This document shows, one piece after another, positions 16,784-24,763 of a DNA stretch of 38,694 nucleotides. The notes below the pieces were generated by a model, which saw only the letters and a program-made list of their open reading frames with translations, was not told where the DNA came from and searched no databases. The DNA comes from Actinomycetes bacterium (GTDB lineage: Bacteria; Actinomycetota; Actinomycetes; Streptosporangiales; Streptosporangiaceae). Numbering within the stretch: the first letter of the stretch is position 1; each line of letters starts with the position of its first letter. Position numbers and translations under genes: made by a program. The DNA is taken from contig JAOPYO010000298.1 in the NCBI GenBank assembly GCA_025964575.1, positions 1 to 38,694 on the forward strand, written 5' to 3'.

Positions 16784-16828
16784 GCCACGTATCGAAGCCG
16801 ATTGAGAGGGGACTCACCTCAAGATCGG
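16769..16828. repeat. 16-bp inverted repeat joining two gene ends
   Basis: CCGATCTTGAGGTGAG (16769-16784) is repeated inverted at 16813-16828, with 28 bases between. Each copy encodes the last residues, ILR-stop, of a different convergent reading frame. It could act as a two-way terminator or be the scar of a rearrangement. Confidence 0.7.
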
Positions 16829-16968
16829 CGATGCGAAATCGTCGACCATGCGGCCCGCGAGGGCCAATGCCATGTCGATCCCGGCGGAGACGCCCGCGGC
16901 GGTGATGACCGGCCCGTCCTCGACCCATCGCTCGGCGACCGGGGTGGCGCCGAGCCTGGCCCGCCTAC
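16814..16968 (-). pseudogene. C-terminal remnant of a DJ-1/PfpI-family protein
   Basis: The minus strand reads ARLGATPVAERWVEDGPVI and then TAAGVSAGIDMALALAGRMV before a stop at 16814. The block V-DG-VITAAGVSAGIDMALAL is the C-terminal signature of DJ-1/PfpI (ThiJ, GATase1-like) proteins. Everything upstream, including the nucleophilic elbow Cys, is missing, and the reading runs into unrelated arginine-rich sequence. It lies between the TetR gene and the CNNM genes. Confidence 0.6.
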
Positions 16969-17015
16969 GCGACCTCGCCCTCGGTCTATCGCACTCTCCA
17001 GCGACGGCGGGGCGA

Positions 17016-18023
17016 TCACGCCGAGTTGAGCAGCCCGGCGAGAACGTCGTCGAGGGTGGCCACGCCGATCGCGTGAGCATCGCCGGGCCCCCCGGTGACC
17101 GCGGCGACCTGGGCGCGGCTGCGGCGCATCAGGCCGAGCACCTCGGCCAGAGTGGTGCACGGTGGCACCCGGGGGATCGCCCGGACCGGGAGGGGGTGAC
17201 CGGGCGGATGACCGTTGAGCGCGTCGAGGATGTGCAGGTAGCCGCGGAGCTCGCCCTCCTCCGTCACCACGGGGAACCGGGAATGGCCGTACCTCCCGGC
17301 GTACTCCTGGAGTCCGGCCGGGGTGGTGTCCGGGGCGACACTGACCACCTGCTCCATCGGCACCATCACGTCGCTGACGGGGCGCGCGTGCAGGGACAGG
17401 GTAGCGATCATCCGCTCATGCTCGCCGGCGTCCAGCAGGCGGTGCTCACGGGACTCGTCGATGAGGGCGGGCAGCTCGTCCGGGGTATAGACGGTCTGCG
17501 CCTCCCCGGTGATGGGCAGCCGCAGCAGGCGCAACGTCAGGGTGGCCAGCGCCTTGATGACGATCAGGATCGGCCGCGTCAGCCGGGCGAACACCAGCAG
17601 CGGAGGGACGAGCCAGAGCGCCGCCTTCTCCGGGGCGGCGAGGGCGAGGTTCTTGGGGACCATCTCGCCGATCAGGATGTGCGCCGACACCACGGTCAGC
17701 AGCGCCAACGTGAACGCCACGGGGTGGGCGAGGCCTTCCGGCACATGTATGGCGTGGAACAGCGGTCGCAAGGCCCTGGCGATGGTCGGTTCGCCCAGCG
17801 CGCCGAGGGCCAGTGAGGCCAGCGTCACCCCTAGCTGTGCGGCGGCCAGCATGGTCGGTACCGCGTCCATGGCGGCCAGGACCGTACGGGCCCTTCTGGA
17901 TCCGGTGCTCGCCAGCGGCTCGATCTGCGTGCTTCGCGCGGCGATGAGCGCGAACTCCGCCGCGACGAAGAACCCGTTGACCGCGAGCAGCAGCAGGATG
18001 GCGACGATATCGAAGACGCTCAC
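17016..18023 (-). CDS. CNNM/CBS-domain membrane protein (second of pair)
   Basis: A 335-residue integral membrane protein of the CNNM/CorB (hemolysin-like) family, linked in characterised members to Mg2+ transport. The N-terminal DUF21 part opens VSVFDIVAILLLLAVNGFFVAAEFALIAARSTQIEPLA. It contains AAAQLGVTLASLALGALGEP and ILIGEMVPKNLALAAPEKAA, with three to four membrane segments. Two CBS motifs follow (VSDVMVPMEQVVSVAPDTTPAGLQEYAGRYGHSRFPVV and a second to the end). The C-terminal CorC_HlyC domain is absent, making it shorter than its neighbour. GTG 18023 is chosen because GGTGGGG precedes it and it puts the first membrane segment at the N-terminus. It follows the first CNNM gene by 82 bases. 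Confidence 0.88.
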   Translation of the reverse strand: MSVFDIVAILLLLAVNGFFVAAEFALIAARSTQIEPLASTGSRRARTVLAAMDAVPTMLAAAQLGVTLASLALGALGEPTIARALRPLFHAIHVPEGLAHPVAFTLALLTVVSAHILIGEMVPKNLALAAPEKAALWLVPPLLVFARLTRPILIVIKALATLTLRLLRLPITGEAQTVYTPDELPALIDESREHRLLDAGEHERMIATLSLHARPVSDVMVPMEQVVSVAPDTTPAGLQEYAGRYGHSRFPVVTEEGELRGYLHILDALNGHPPGHPLPVRAIPRVPPCTTLAEVLGLMRRSRAQVAAVTGGPGDAHAIGVATLDDVLAGLLNSA

Positions 18024-18105
18024 GGCGTTCCCCACCCGGCTCCGCGTCGCCCGGCAGCAGCGGCTTCCCCGGCCGCCCGGCCACCTCGGCGCCACCGCAG
18101 CCCCC

Positions 18106-19407
18106 TCATGGCTGTTCTTCCCGAGCGGGAGCGGTCAGCGTGACCTGCTCGATGCGGCGCCGCTCGACGGCGGCGGCGGTCAGCCGCCAGCCCTCCTCGA
18201 CGATCTCCTCACCGGCGCCCGGCAGATGCCCCAGCCGGGCGAGCAGCAGCCCGGCCAGGGTCTCGTAGGGCCCGTCCGGCATGACGAAGCCCGTACGCTC
18301 CTCCACCTCATCGGGATGGAGCCCTCCCGGCACGGTCGCGGACTCCCCCGGGCCCAGCAGGGTCGGGATCGGCTCGGCCGACTCCTCGTCGGGCTGGTCA
18401 TACTCGTCGGCCATCTCACCGACCAGTTCCTCGGCCAGGTCTTCGGTGGTCACGATGCCGGCGAAGCCACCATATTCGTCGACCACGATGGCCATCTCGG
18501 CACGCGCCGCGCGCAGCCGCTCCAGCACGGTGGCCAGGAGCAGCGTCTCCGGCACGAGGACGGGCGGCCGGGCGATGTCGCGGACCGGCGTGGTGGCCCG
18601 GTCCGCCACCGGGACCGCGAAGGCGGCCGCGACCTCGGCCAGCCCGATGATGTCGTCCACGTCCTCATCGTGCACGGGCGCCCGAAGATGCCCCGTCCTG
18701 TCGGCGATCTCGAGCAGTTCCGCCAGGCTCGAGGAGGCCTCCACGGTCGTGCAGTCGACCCTCGGCGTCATGGCCTCTTCCGCGGTCTTGTCACCGAAGC
18801 GCAGCGCCCGCCGGAGCATGGCCGCGGTGCCCTGCGGCAGCGTCCCCGCCTCGGCGGAAAGGCGTACGAGCAGGCCGAGCTCCTCGGCCGAGCGAGCGGA
18901 GGCCAGTTCGTCCTGCGGCTCCACGCCCAGCCTGCGGACGATCCCGTTCGCGATCGCGTTGAACCCGTTGATCAGCGGGCTGAACACGGCCGAGAACACC
19001 CGTTGCGGTGGAATCGCGAATCTGGCGACGGTGAGCGGCCTGGCCAGCGCGGCGTTCTTGGGCACCAGCTCACCCAGCACCATCTGCGCCACGGTGGCGA
19101 TGGCCAGGGCGACCACGACGGCCACGCCCTCGGGCATCACCGGGTGGAGCAGATGAGCCAGCGCGGGCTCCGTGATCAAGCCGAGCAGCAGAGAGGTGAT
19201 CGTGATGCCGAGCTGGGCGCCGGACAGCTGGAAGGACAGCCGGCGGATGGCCGCGAGCACGCCCTTGGCTCCCCGGTCGCCTTCGGCGGCCAGCCGCTGA
19301 ACCTGGCTGCGCTCCACCGTGACAAGGGAGAACTCAGCCGCGACGAAGACGCCGTTGGCCACGATGAGGGCCAGTCCGGCCCCCAGGAACAAGAGGTCAA
19401 GGATCAT
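18106..19407 (-). CDS. CNNM/CBS/CorC-domain membrane protein (first of pair)
   Basis: A 433-residue full-length member of the CNNM/CorB family. The DUF21 membrane domain begins ILDLLFLGAGLALIVANGVFVAAEFSLVTVERSQVQ, with SGAQLGITITSLLLGLITEP and MVLGELVPKNAALARP. A CBS pair follows (AMTPRVDCTTVEASSSLAELLEIADRTGHLRAPVHDE, then LRAARAEMAIVVDEYGGFAGIVTTEDLAEELVG). The C-terminal CorC_HlyC domain (YETLAGLLLARLGHLPGAGEEI) is intact. ATG 19407 has AGGGGGA upstream. Actinomycetes often carry two such genes in tandem, full-length then short, as here, perhaps forming a heterodimer. Mg2+ or Co2+ related transport is family knowledge, not shown here. Confidence 0.9.
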   Translation of the reverse strand: MILDLLFLGAGLALIVANGVFVAAEFSLVTVERSQVQRLAAEGDRGAKGVLAAIRRLSFQLSGAQLGITITSLLLGLITEPALAHLLHPVMPEGVAVVVALAIATVAQMVLGELVPKNAALARPLTVARFAIPPQRVFSAVFSPLINGFNAIANGIVRRLGVEPQDELASARSAEELGLLVRLSAEAGTLPQGTAAMLRRALRFGDKTAEEAMTPRVDCTTVEASSSLAELLEIADRTGHLRAPVHDEDVDDIIGLAEVAAAFAVPVADRATTPVRDIARPPVLVPETLLLATVLERLRAARAEMAIVVDEYGGFAGIVTTEDLAEELVGEMADEYDQPDEESAEPIPTLLGPGESATVPGGLHPDEVEERTGFVMPDGPYETLAGLLLARLGHLPGAGEEIVEEGWRLTAAAVERRRIEQVTLTAPAREEQP

Positions 19408-19532
19408 CGCGCCGTCCCCCTGAGGGAGCCGGCGCAGATATTACAGGGATCCATGGGTACGGACGTCACTCCTGGCGGTCAGCATTGTGCATCTCTGCAA
19501 ACGATCTCACGCCCGGATAGTTCCCAGGTCGC

Positions 19533-20759
19533 TCAGGTGGTGACCGAAGCGTTGAGAGCGCTGCCTTTCACCCACTGCTTCCACGGCTTCTGGTAGTAGC
19601 CCCAACCGTTGTCCCAGCCCAGCTGGCGGTTCGTCCCGGTGATGATCACAACATCCCCGCGGTAGGCCCATCCGTAGAACCACTGGGCGCTGGCGGCCGG
19701 GGAGCGGACGCAGCCGTGACTGCAGTTCCGGTTGCCCAGGCAGGTCGGGTCGTCCATGTTCTGGTGGATGTACTCGCCGCTGTTGGAGATCCGGGTGGCG
19801 TAGGGCACCTTCTCGTCGTAGTAGCCGGGGTCGCCCTTCTTCTTCCCAGGGGAGATCATCCGCTCCACCCGGCTCTTGGCCATGGTCAGGTGGACGCCGC
19901 TCGTGGTGAGGAGATGGTCCACGCCGTCGGACTGAACGTCACCGCCGGTGCCGAGGCTGACCCCCCAGGTCTTGAAGACCTTCCCGTTCTTCTTCACCAC
20001 CAGCCGGTCGGTCTTGGAGTTCACGGTGATGATGTGCGAGTCGCCGATGCGGAAGTTGTGCGTGACGTCGGTGGAGCCGTAGACACCGTTGCCGGCCTTG
20101 ACCCCGGCCAGGTGGGCCGTGAAGGAGACCTTCTGGTTGGCATGCCAGTAGCTCCCGTTCTTGGTCCGGAAGATCACCTCACGGTCGTTGACCCACAACC
20201 ACGCGCCCACGGCGGGCTTGGTGGAGTGGATCTCCAGTGCGCGTTCGACTGCGGCCTTGTTACCGACCGAACGGTTGAACAGCACGGTGATCGGCATGCC
20301 GACGCCCACCACCTCGCCGCGATTGGGCGTCACATCGGTGATCGTCAGCGGGACCGCCGGCTTGAGCGTGCGGAACGTGCTCGTCGCGGTGGTCGTTTTT
20401 CCTCCGGTGCCTGCGGCACTCGCGGAGGCCTCGTACGACGCACCAGGGGTGAGCGTCCACTTCGACCGCCAGGTCAGGTGGTCGGCGGACATCGTGCCGG
20501 GCACCGCGGCACCCGCGGCCTTCACCGTGACGCTCTGTAGCGTGCCGCCGGCCGCCGTGACCACGATGCCCTGGTCGGGCCGGGCCTTCTGGGCGCCGTT
20601 TCCCGGGGTGATGGTCACCTTGGGGGCGCCGTTCTCGCCGCCCTTTGAGGTGCCGCCTCCCCCGTTTCCGGCACCGCCGCCACCGCCGCCAGCACTGCCA
20701 CCGCAGGCCGCCGTAGCGGCGAGCACCACCGCCACTACCGCAACTAGCCCCCGTCGCAC
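19533..20759 (-). CDS. ldt: L,D-transpeptidase lipoprotein (Ig-like/YkuD)
   Basis: A 408-residue cell-wall enzyme making 3-3 crosslinks in peptidoglycan outside the membrane. The signal peptide RRGLVAVVAVVLAATAAC ends in a lipobox Cys, so it is membrane-anchored. A glycine-rich linker of about 30 residues follows. Then come two Ig-like domains (VTITPGNGAQKARPDQGIVV; VPLTITDVTPNRGEVVGVGMPITVLFNRSV) and the YkuD catalytic domain, with HIITVNSKTDRLVVKKNGKV and the motif SHGCVRSP with nucleophile near C350. The architecture matches mycobacterial LdtMt2. GTG 20759 is preceded by a G-rich site. It lies downstream of the matAB-like pair on the same strand, suggesting an envelope-building neighbourhood. 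Confidence 0.95.
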   Translation of the reverse strand: MRRGLVAVVAVVLAATAACGGSAGGGGGGAGNGGGGTSKGGENGAPKVTITPGNGAQKARPDQGIVVTAAGGTLQSVTVKAAGAAVPGTMSADHLTWRSKWTLTPGASYEASASAAGTGGKTTTATSTFRTLKPAVPLTITDVTPNRGEVVGVGMPITVLFNRSVGNKAAVERALEIHSTKPAVGAWLWVNDREVIFRTKNGSYWHANQKVSFTAHLAGVKAGNGVYGSTDVTHNFRIGDSHIITVNSKTDRLVVKKNGKVFKTWGVSLGTGGDVQSDGVDHLLTTSGVHLTMAKSRVERMISPGKKKGDPGYYDEKVPYATRISNSGEYIHQNMDDPTCLGNRNCSHGCVRSPAASAQWFYGWAYRGDVVIITGTNRQLGWDNGWGYYQKPWKQWVKGSALNASVTT

Positions 20760-20862
20760 CGCTTGCCCCCCATGTTTCGCTAAAGATTAGGGTTATGAGA
20801 GTACGACAAATGTCGCATTCGTTAGGCGCCGTCCCATCTTTTGACCAACACAGCGCGACAAA

Positions 20863-20886
20863 CCCCAGGTCACCAGGCTTCTGGGG
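20863..20886 (-). terminator. Hairpin after the MatB-like gene
   Basis: CCCCAG (20863-20868) pairs with CTGGGG (20881-20886). In the minus-strand transcript the stem is followed by TTTGT. It lies 3 bases past the stop of the large synthase gene. A short stem, so only moderate support. Confidence 0.45.
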
Positions 20887-20888
20887 AC

Positions 20889-23036
20889 TCAGACGACCGG
20901 GGTTGGCTGGGATTCCGGGGTCGAGAAGGTGCCGGTGCGGCGGATCGTGTGCCAGCGCAGCCGGCTGCCCAGCACGGCGGTCACCAGGGACTGGATCACG
21001 ACGAGATACATGAGCTGTCGGTAGACCACCTGCTGCAGTGGCAGCGTCCAGAGCGGGCGGACGGGTTCGCCATCCAGCCACAGGGCATACGCTCCGGCCG
21101 CGACCTGGGCGGCGACGAAGATCAGCCACGTCGCCAGCATGTTCAGCGGGTCAAGGAAGATCACGCCGAAGATCGCGAAGATGTCCACCGCGGGGGCGAA
21201 CAGCGGGAGCACCACCTGGAAGATCGTCAGATAGGTAAGACTGCGCCGCCCGAACCGGCCCGAGACACCACCTTCGATCACCGCCCGCTTGTGCTTCCAC
21301 ATGGCCTGCAGAGTGCCGTAGCACCAGCGGTAGCGCTGCCGCCACAGCTGCCGGAGCGACGATGGTGCCTCGGTCCAAGCCAGCGCGGTCTCCTCGTACA
21401 CCACCCGCCAGCCGGTCCGGCAGATCGCCATGGTCAGGTCGGTATCCTCCGCGAGGGTGTCGTCACTGACCCCTCCCACGGAGGTGAGCGCTTCACGACG
21501 GAAGGCGCCGATCGCGCCCGGGATCGTCGGCATGCATTGGAGGATGTCGAACATCCGGCGGTCGAGGTTGAAGCCGATGACGTATTCGATGTGCTGCCAG
21601 CGGCCGAGGATGCCGCCCCGGTTGGCGACTTTCGTGTTACCGCTGACCGCGCCGACGGACGGATCGGCCAGCGGACCGACGAGGTTGCCGATCGTGTCGC
21701 GCTGGAAGACGGTGTCCCCGTCGACGAGGACGAGCATGTCGTGCTGAGCGTGGGCGATGCCGATGTTGAGCGCTGACGGCTTGCCGCCGTTGGGCTTTCG
21801 GATCAGTCGTACGTCCGGGAGGGCCAGCCGCTCGACGATTTCAGCCGTACGGTCGGTCGAGCCGTCGTCGACGACCAGGATCTCCACCGGCGCCGGGTAG
21901 TCGTTGTCGAGCAGGGACCGTACGGTGGCCGCGATCCCGGCCTCTTCGTTGTAGGCGGGCACGATCACCGTCACCGGGGGCGGCGTCAGCCCCGCCGCCT
22001 GCCAGGGCTCGGGCTGCATTCGGCGGTTTCGCCGGACCCGCCGCACATGTGCGTTCGCGAACAGCAGAAGCGCTGCCAACCGAAGTACGCACAGCACCCC
22101 GGCCACTCCGAACAGGGTCTGCAGGGTGCCGGTGAGCCAGGAGGCCGCACTCTGCCCGCTGACCAGAGTCGCGCCGATCAGCTGCTCCGTATGCGAAGCC
22201 GGGATGTCGGCGGCGGGCAGGCCGAGCGCCTGCGAGAGTGTCGTGAACTGGTAGCCCTGCGCCTGCAGCCGGGTCAGGATGTCCTCGACAGCGGCGACCG
22301 TCTGGGTGCGGTCTCCTCCGGAATCGTGCAACATCACGATCGCGCCGGGCTTCTTCCCAGGCGATTCGGCGGTCGTGGCCGCGGCCACGATGTGGGCCGT
22401 CCCGGGGCGCTGCCAGTCCTCGGTGTCCCGGTCGGCCAGCGCCACCAGATAGCCGGTCCGGCCGGCCTGCTCCGCCGCCTGCCATTCGTGGCCGGTCAGC
22501 CCGTCGGGCCGGGAGGAGTAGGGCATCCGGAGCAGCCGGGTGTGCACTCCGGCCGCTCCCGCCAGGGCCCGCTGGGTCAGATCGAGTTCCAGTTTGTTAC
22601 GCCACGCGGGCGCGCTCGCCATGTCGACGTGCGTGTAGGTGTGCGAGCCGATCTCGTTGCCCTCACGGAGCATCCGGCGAACCAGACCGGGGTTCTCTGC
22701 GATGTGTGCGCCGATGGAGAAGAAGGTGGCGTGGGCGTGGTGCTGACGCAGCACGTCGAGGATCTTCGGGGTCCACTTCGGGTCGGGGCCGTCGTCGAAG
22801 GTGAGCGCGATGGTCTTGGACGGCATCCGCAGGCTGTGCACCGTGCCGTCGGACAGGTTGAGAACCGGGCCGCCGGCAGACACCCCGGCGGGTGCCGTCC
22901 CCTGGTTCGCCGCGGTCTGGTGCGGGGCCTCGCCGACGGCGCCGTGAGCGAATCCGTCCAGCAACAACAGCAGGCTCAGCACAAAGCCGCCCAGGAGCAG
23001 CAGGACCCAGTGGCCCCGCGGGTCACGCCGCTTCAC
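20889..23036 (-). CDS. matB: Bifunctional polysaccharide deacetylase / GT2 synthase (MatB-like)
   Basis: A 715-residue membrane enzyme combining a CE4 (NodB) deacetylase with a processive family-2 synthase. After an N-terminal membrane segment (WVLLLLGGFVLSLLLLL) the outward CE4 domain shows TFDDGPD (79-85), SHTYTH (131-136) and MLHDSGG (about 235). Two membrane segments around 305-328 return the chain. The cytoplasmic GT2 domain has VTVIVPAYNEE, VVDDGST (388-394), VDGDT, EDTDL (530-534) and QRYRW (567-571), followed by three to four membrane spans. This layout matches Streptomyces MatB, which makes a partly deacetylated poly-N-acetylglucosamine-like coat that glues hyphae into pellets. The product here is inferred. 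GTG 23036 starts 2 bases after the preceding stop. Confidence 0.92.
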   Translation of the reverse strand: MKRRDPRGHWVLLLLGGFVLSLLLLLDGFAHGAVGEAPHQTAANQGTAPAGVSAGGPVLNLSDGTVHSLRMPSKTIALTFDDGPDPKWTPKILDVLRQHHAHATFFSIGAHIAENPGLVRRMLREGNEIGSHTYTHVDMASAPAWRNKLELDLTQRALAGAAGVHTRLLRMPYSSRPDGLTGHEWQAAEQAGRTGYLVALADRDTEDWQRPGTAHIVAAATTAESPGKKPGAIVMLHDSGGDRTQTVAAVEDILTRLQAQGYQFTTLSQALGLPAADIPASHTEQLIGATLVSGQSAASWLTGTLQTLFGVAGVLCVLRLAALLLFANAHVRRVRRNRRMQPEPWQAAGLTPPPVTVIVPAYNEEAGIAATVRSLLDNDYPAPVEILVVDDGSTDRTAEIVERLALPDVRLIRKPNGGKPSALNIGIAHAQHDMLVLVDGDTVFQRDTIGNLVGPLADPSVGAVSGNTKVANRGGILGRWQHIEYVIGFNLDRRMFDILQCMPTIPGAIGAFRREALTSVGGVSDDTLAEDTDLTMAICRTGWRVVYEETALAWTEAPSSLRQLWRQRYRWCYGTLQAMWKHKRAVIEGGVSGRFGRRSLTYLTIFQVVLPLFAPAVDIFAIFGVIFLDPLNMLATWLIFVAAQVAAGAYALWLDGEPVRPLWTLPLQQVVYRQLMYLVVIQSLVTAVLGSRLRWHTIRRTGTFSTPESQPTPVV

Positions 23037-23038
23037 CG

Positions 23039-23521
23039 TCAGCCGGTCTTCTTGTGCTTACCCCAGGCGGGCGGGGTATGGGACTTGCCCGTCGGGGTCG
23101 GGGTAACCGGCGGGGACACGACCGGGGCCGTCGTCGCCGGGACCGTGGCCGGAGCGGTCGTCGCCGGGGCAGTGGTCGCCGGGGCGGTGGTCGTCGGGGA
23201 CGATGTCTGGCCTGGGGTGGCACCCGGCTGAGCCGGGACGGACGTCGTTCCACCTGGCTGTGATCCGGAAGGCCGCGAGGAGACGGGGATGACGCCCTTG
23301 GGTACGAGACGCGGCTCACCAAGATCCGCCCCGACGTTCGTCCGGTCCTTCCCGCGCGCTTCACCGGTCCACGGCGTCATCGGAATATGGGTGCCGGTCA
23401 ACAGACCGACCCCCATCATGGCGAGATAGGCGCTCAGCAACAGACCTAGCACGATCCCGCCATGCCGGATCAGCCGCCTACGCCGTCCGCTGACATCGAC
23501 GAACACCGGTTGCACATCCAC
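23039..23521 (-). CDS. Single-span membrane protein with Thr/Pro/Ala repeat tail, partner of the MatB-like synthase
   Basis: A 160-residue protein. It has a short basic cytoplasmic start (VDVQPVFVDVSGRRRRLIRH), one membrane segment (GGIVLGLLLSAYLAMMGVGLLTG) and an extracytoplasmic region. That region ends in a Thr/Pro/Ala-rich tail with about five TTAPA-type repeats and a basic end. The tail resembles wall-spanning or O-mannosylated linkers. It directly precedes the MatB-like gene with a 2-base gap, the position of MatA in the Streptomyces mat locus, though I cannot confirm homology. GTG 23521 has no ribosome site, but TAGACT ends 6 bases before it, so the mRNA may be leaderless. Confidence 0.8.
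   Translation of the reverse strand: MDVQPVFVDVSGRRRRLIRHGGIVLGLLLSAYLAMMGVGLLTGTHIPMTPWTGEARGKDRTNVGADLGEPRLVPKGVIPVSSRPSGSQPGGTTSVPAQPGATPGQTSSPTTTAPATTAPATTAPATVPATTAPVVSPPVTPTPTGKSHTPPAWGKHKKTG
23120..23206 (-). repeat. In-frame repeats coding for TTAPA units
   Basis: Degenerate 15-base repeats of the type GTCGCCGGGGCGGTG (plus strand) encode successive TTAPA pentapeptides in the membrane protein tail. Such repeats can change copy number by slippage. Confidence 0.65.
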
Positions 23522-23633
23522 GGCGGGAGTCTAGAGGCAAAAGTGCAGCAACATCTCAAGAGCACCAATTGTTACCTTCATCGCCTCAAACCTCTCCGCC
23601 CCAGCCAGCCGGGCTGAGCCTGTCGCCGAGAAC

Positions 23634-24401
23634 CTACTGGGCGGCGGTCCGGGAGGACCCCGGGTACAGGGCCGTCACCAGCGCGGCGCCGATCACCGCT
23701 CCGACGATCTGGGCACCGATGAAGCCCGGTACGGAGGCGGGGGCGATGCCGGCGAAGGTGTCGGTGAAGGCGCGGCCGATGGTGACAGCGGGGTTGGCGA
23801 AGCTGGTGGACGAGGTGAACCAGTAGGCGGCACCGATGTAGGCACCCACCGCGGGCGGCGCCAATGCCGTACGACCCGTACGGACGAGCGCGAAGATCAG
23901 CACCACCAGCCCGGCGGTGGCGACGATCTCCCCGAGCCACAGATGGCCACTGGACCTGCTCGTATGGGAGGCGGTCGCGGCGGGCAGCGCGAACATGAGG
24001 TTGGCCAGCACCGCCCCGCCGATGGCTCCGCCGATCTGAGCGGGGATATAGGCGGCGAGGTCGCGGGCCTTCAGGCCAGTGTTCTGGCTGCGGCCGAGGA
24101 ACCAGTCGGCGAGGCTGACCACCGGGTTGAAGTGCGCGCCCGACACCGGGCCGAACATCAGGATGAGCACCGTCAGGCCGAAGGCGGTGGCAGTGGAGTT
24201 CTCCAGCAACTGGAGCCCGACCTCGTGGGGGGACAACCGGACCGCCATGATGCCCGAGCCGATGACCACGGCGACCAGCAACGCGGTGCCGATCGCCTCG
24301 GCGAATGCACGGCGGGCCAGCGGCACCGGGCCGGGCTCGATGGCCGACGGATGCTCCAGGTCGAGAGGGGGCACCGTCGGATCGGGGGTGGCGGTGCTCA
24401 C
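23634..24401 (-). CDS. aqpS: Aquaporin/glycerol-facilitator family channel in ars operon (AqpS-like)
   Basis: A 255-residue six-span MIP-family channel. The first half-helix motif is altered to NPV (residues 92-94, GAHFNPVVSLADW). The second is a normal NPA (203-205, SFANPAVTIGR) followed by the selectivity-filter Arg at 210. GTG 24401 overlaps the ArsR stop as GTGA, so the channel is co-translated with the arsenic repressor and faces arsC. This matches the AqpS arrangement known from Sinorhizobium, where arsenate reduced by ArsC leaves the cell as arsenite through the channel. No ArsB or Acr3 pump is present in this neighbourhood. An 11-base hydrophilic tail lacks other domains. Confidence 0.9.
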   Translation of the reverse strand: MSTATPDPTVPPLDLEHPSAIEPGPVPLARRAFAEAIGTALLVAVVIGSGIMAVRLSPHEVGLQLLENSTATAFGLTVLILMFGPVSGAHFNPVVSLADWFLGRSQNTGLKARDLAAYIPAQIGGAIGGAVLANLMFALPAATASHTSRSSGHLWLGEIVATAGLVVLIFALVRTGRTALAPPAVGAYIGAAYWFTSSTSFANPAVTIGRAFTDTFAGIAPASVPGFIGAQIVGAVIGAALVTALYPGSSRTAAQ

Positions 24402-24712
24402 GGGCAGGGCCTCTTCTGGTCGCAGGTGCGGGAGTCCCGGGCGGCCTGGGCGAACTCGCCGAGCCGGGCGCTGAGGGCTTCAAGGGGTTCGGGACGCAGC
24501 CGGTAATAGGTGAACCGGCCGCACGGCTCGGTCTCTACCAGGCCTGCCTCGCGGAGGGCGCGCAGATGGTTGGAGACGTTGGTCTGCTTGGCGCCTGTCT
24601 CCTCGACGATGTGGCAGGTGCACAGCGCCTCGCGGGCGAGTAGCGACACGATCTGCGCGCGCAGAGGGTCGCCCAGCAGCTTCAACGCATCAGTATCGAC
24701 TGACGTCATCAT
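24398..24712 (-). CDS. arsR: ArsR-family arsenic-responsive repressor
   Basis: A 104-residue metalloregulator, read from ATG 24712 (a second ATG follows at once at 24709). The winged helix reads DALKLLGDPLRAQIVSLLAREALCTCHIVEETGAKQTNVSNHLRALREAGLV. It contains the CTC pair in the place of the ELCVCDL As(III)-binding motif, plus two C-terminal cysteines (TCDQKRPCP) that may complete the site. It would repress its own operon and probably arsC until arsenite binds. The start codon lies 5 bases from a TGATA-N3-TATCA palindrome, so the transcript is probably leaderless or nearly so. Confidence 0.92.
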   Translation of the reverse strand: MMTSVDTDALKLLGDPLRAQIVSLLAREALCTCHIVEETGAKQTNVSNHLRALREAGLVETEPCGRFTYYRLRPEPLEALSARLGEFAQAARDSRTCDQKRPCP

Positions 24713-24716
24713 GAGC

Positions 24717-24729
24717 TGATACGTTATCA
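24717..24729. promoter_or_regulatory. ArsR operator in the arsR/arsC gap
   Basis: The inverted repeat TGATA-CGT-TATCA lies between the divergent arsR and arsC. GATACGTT is repeated directly at 24718-24725 and 24730-24737. An ArsR dimer here would control both directions. Confidence 0.6.
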
Positions 24730-24763
24730 GATACGTTTCGCCTGGCCACAAGGGGATTCATCG

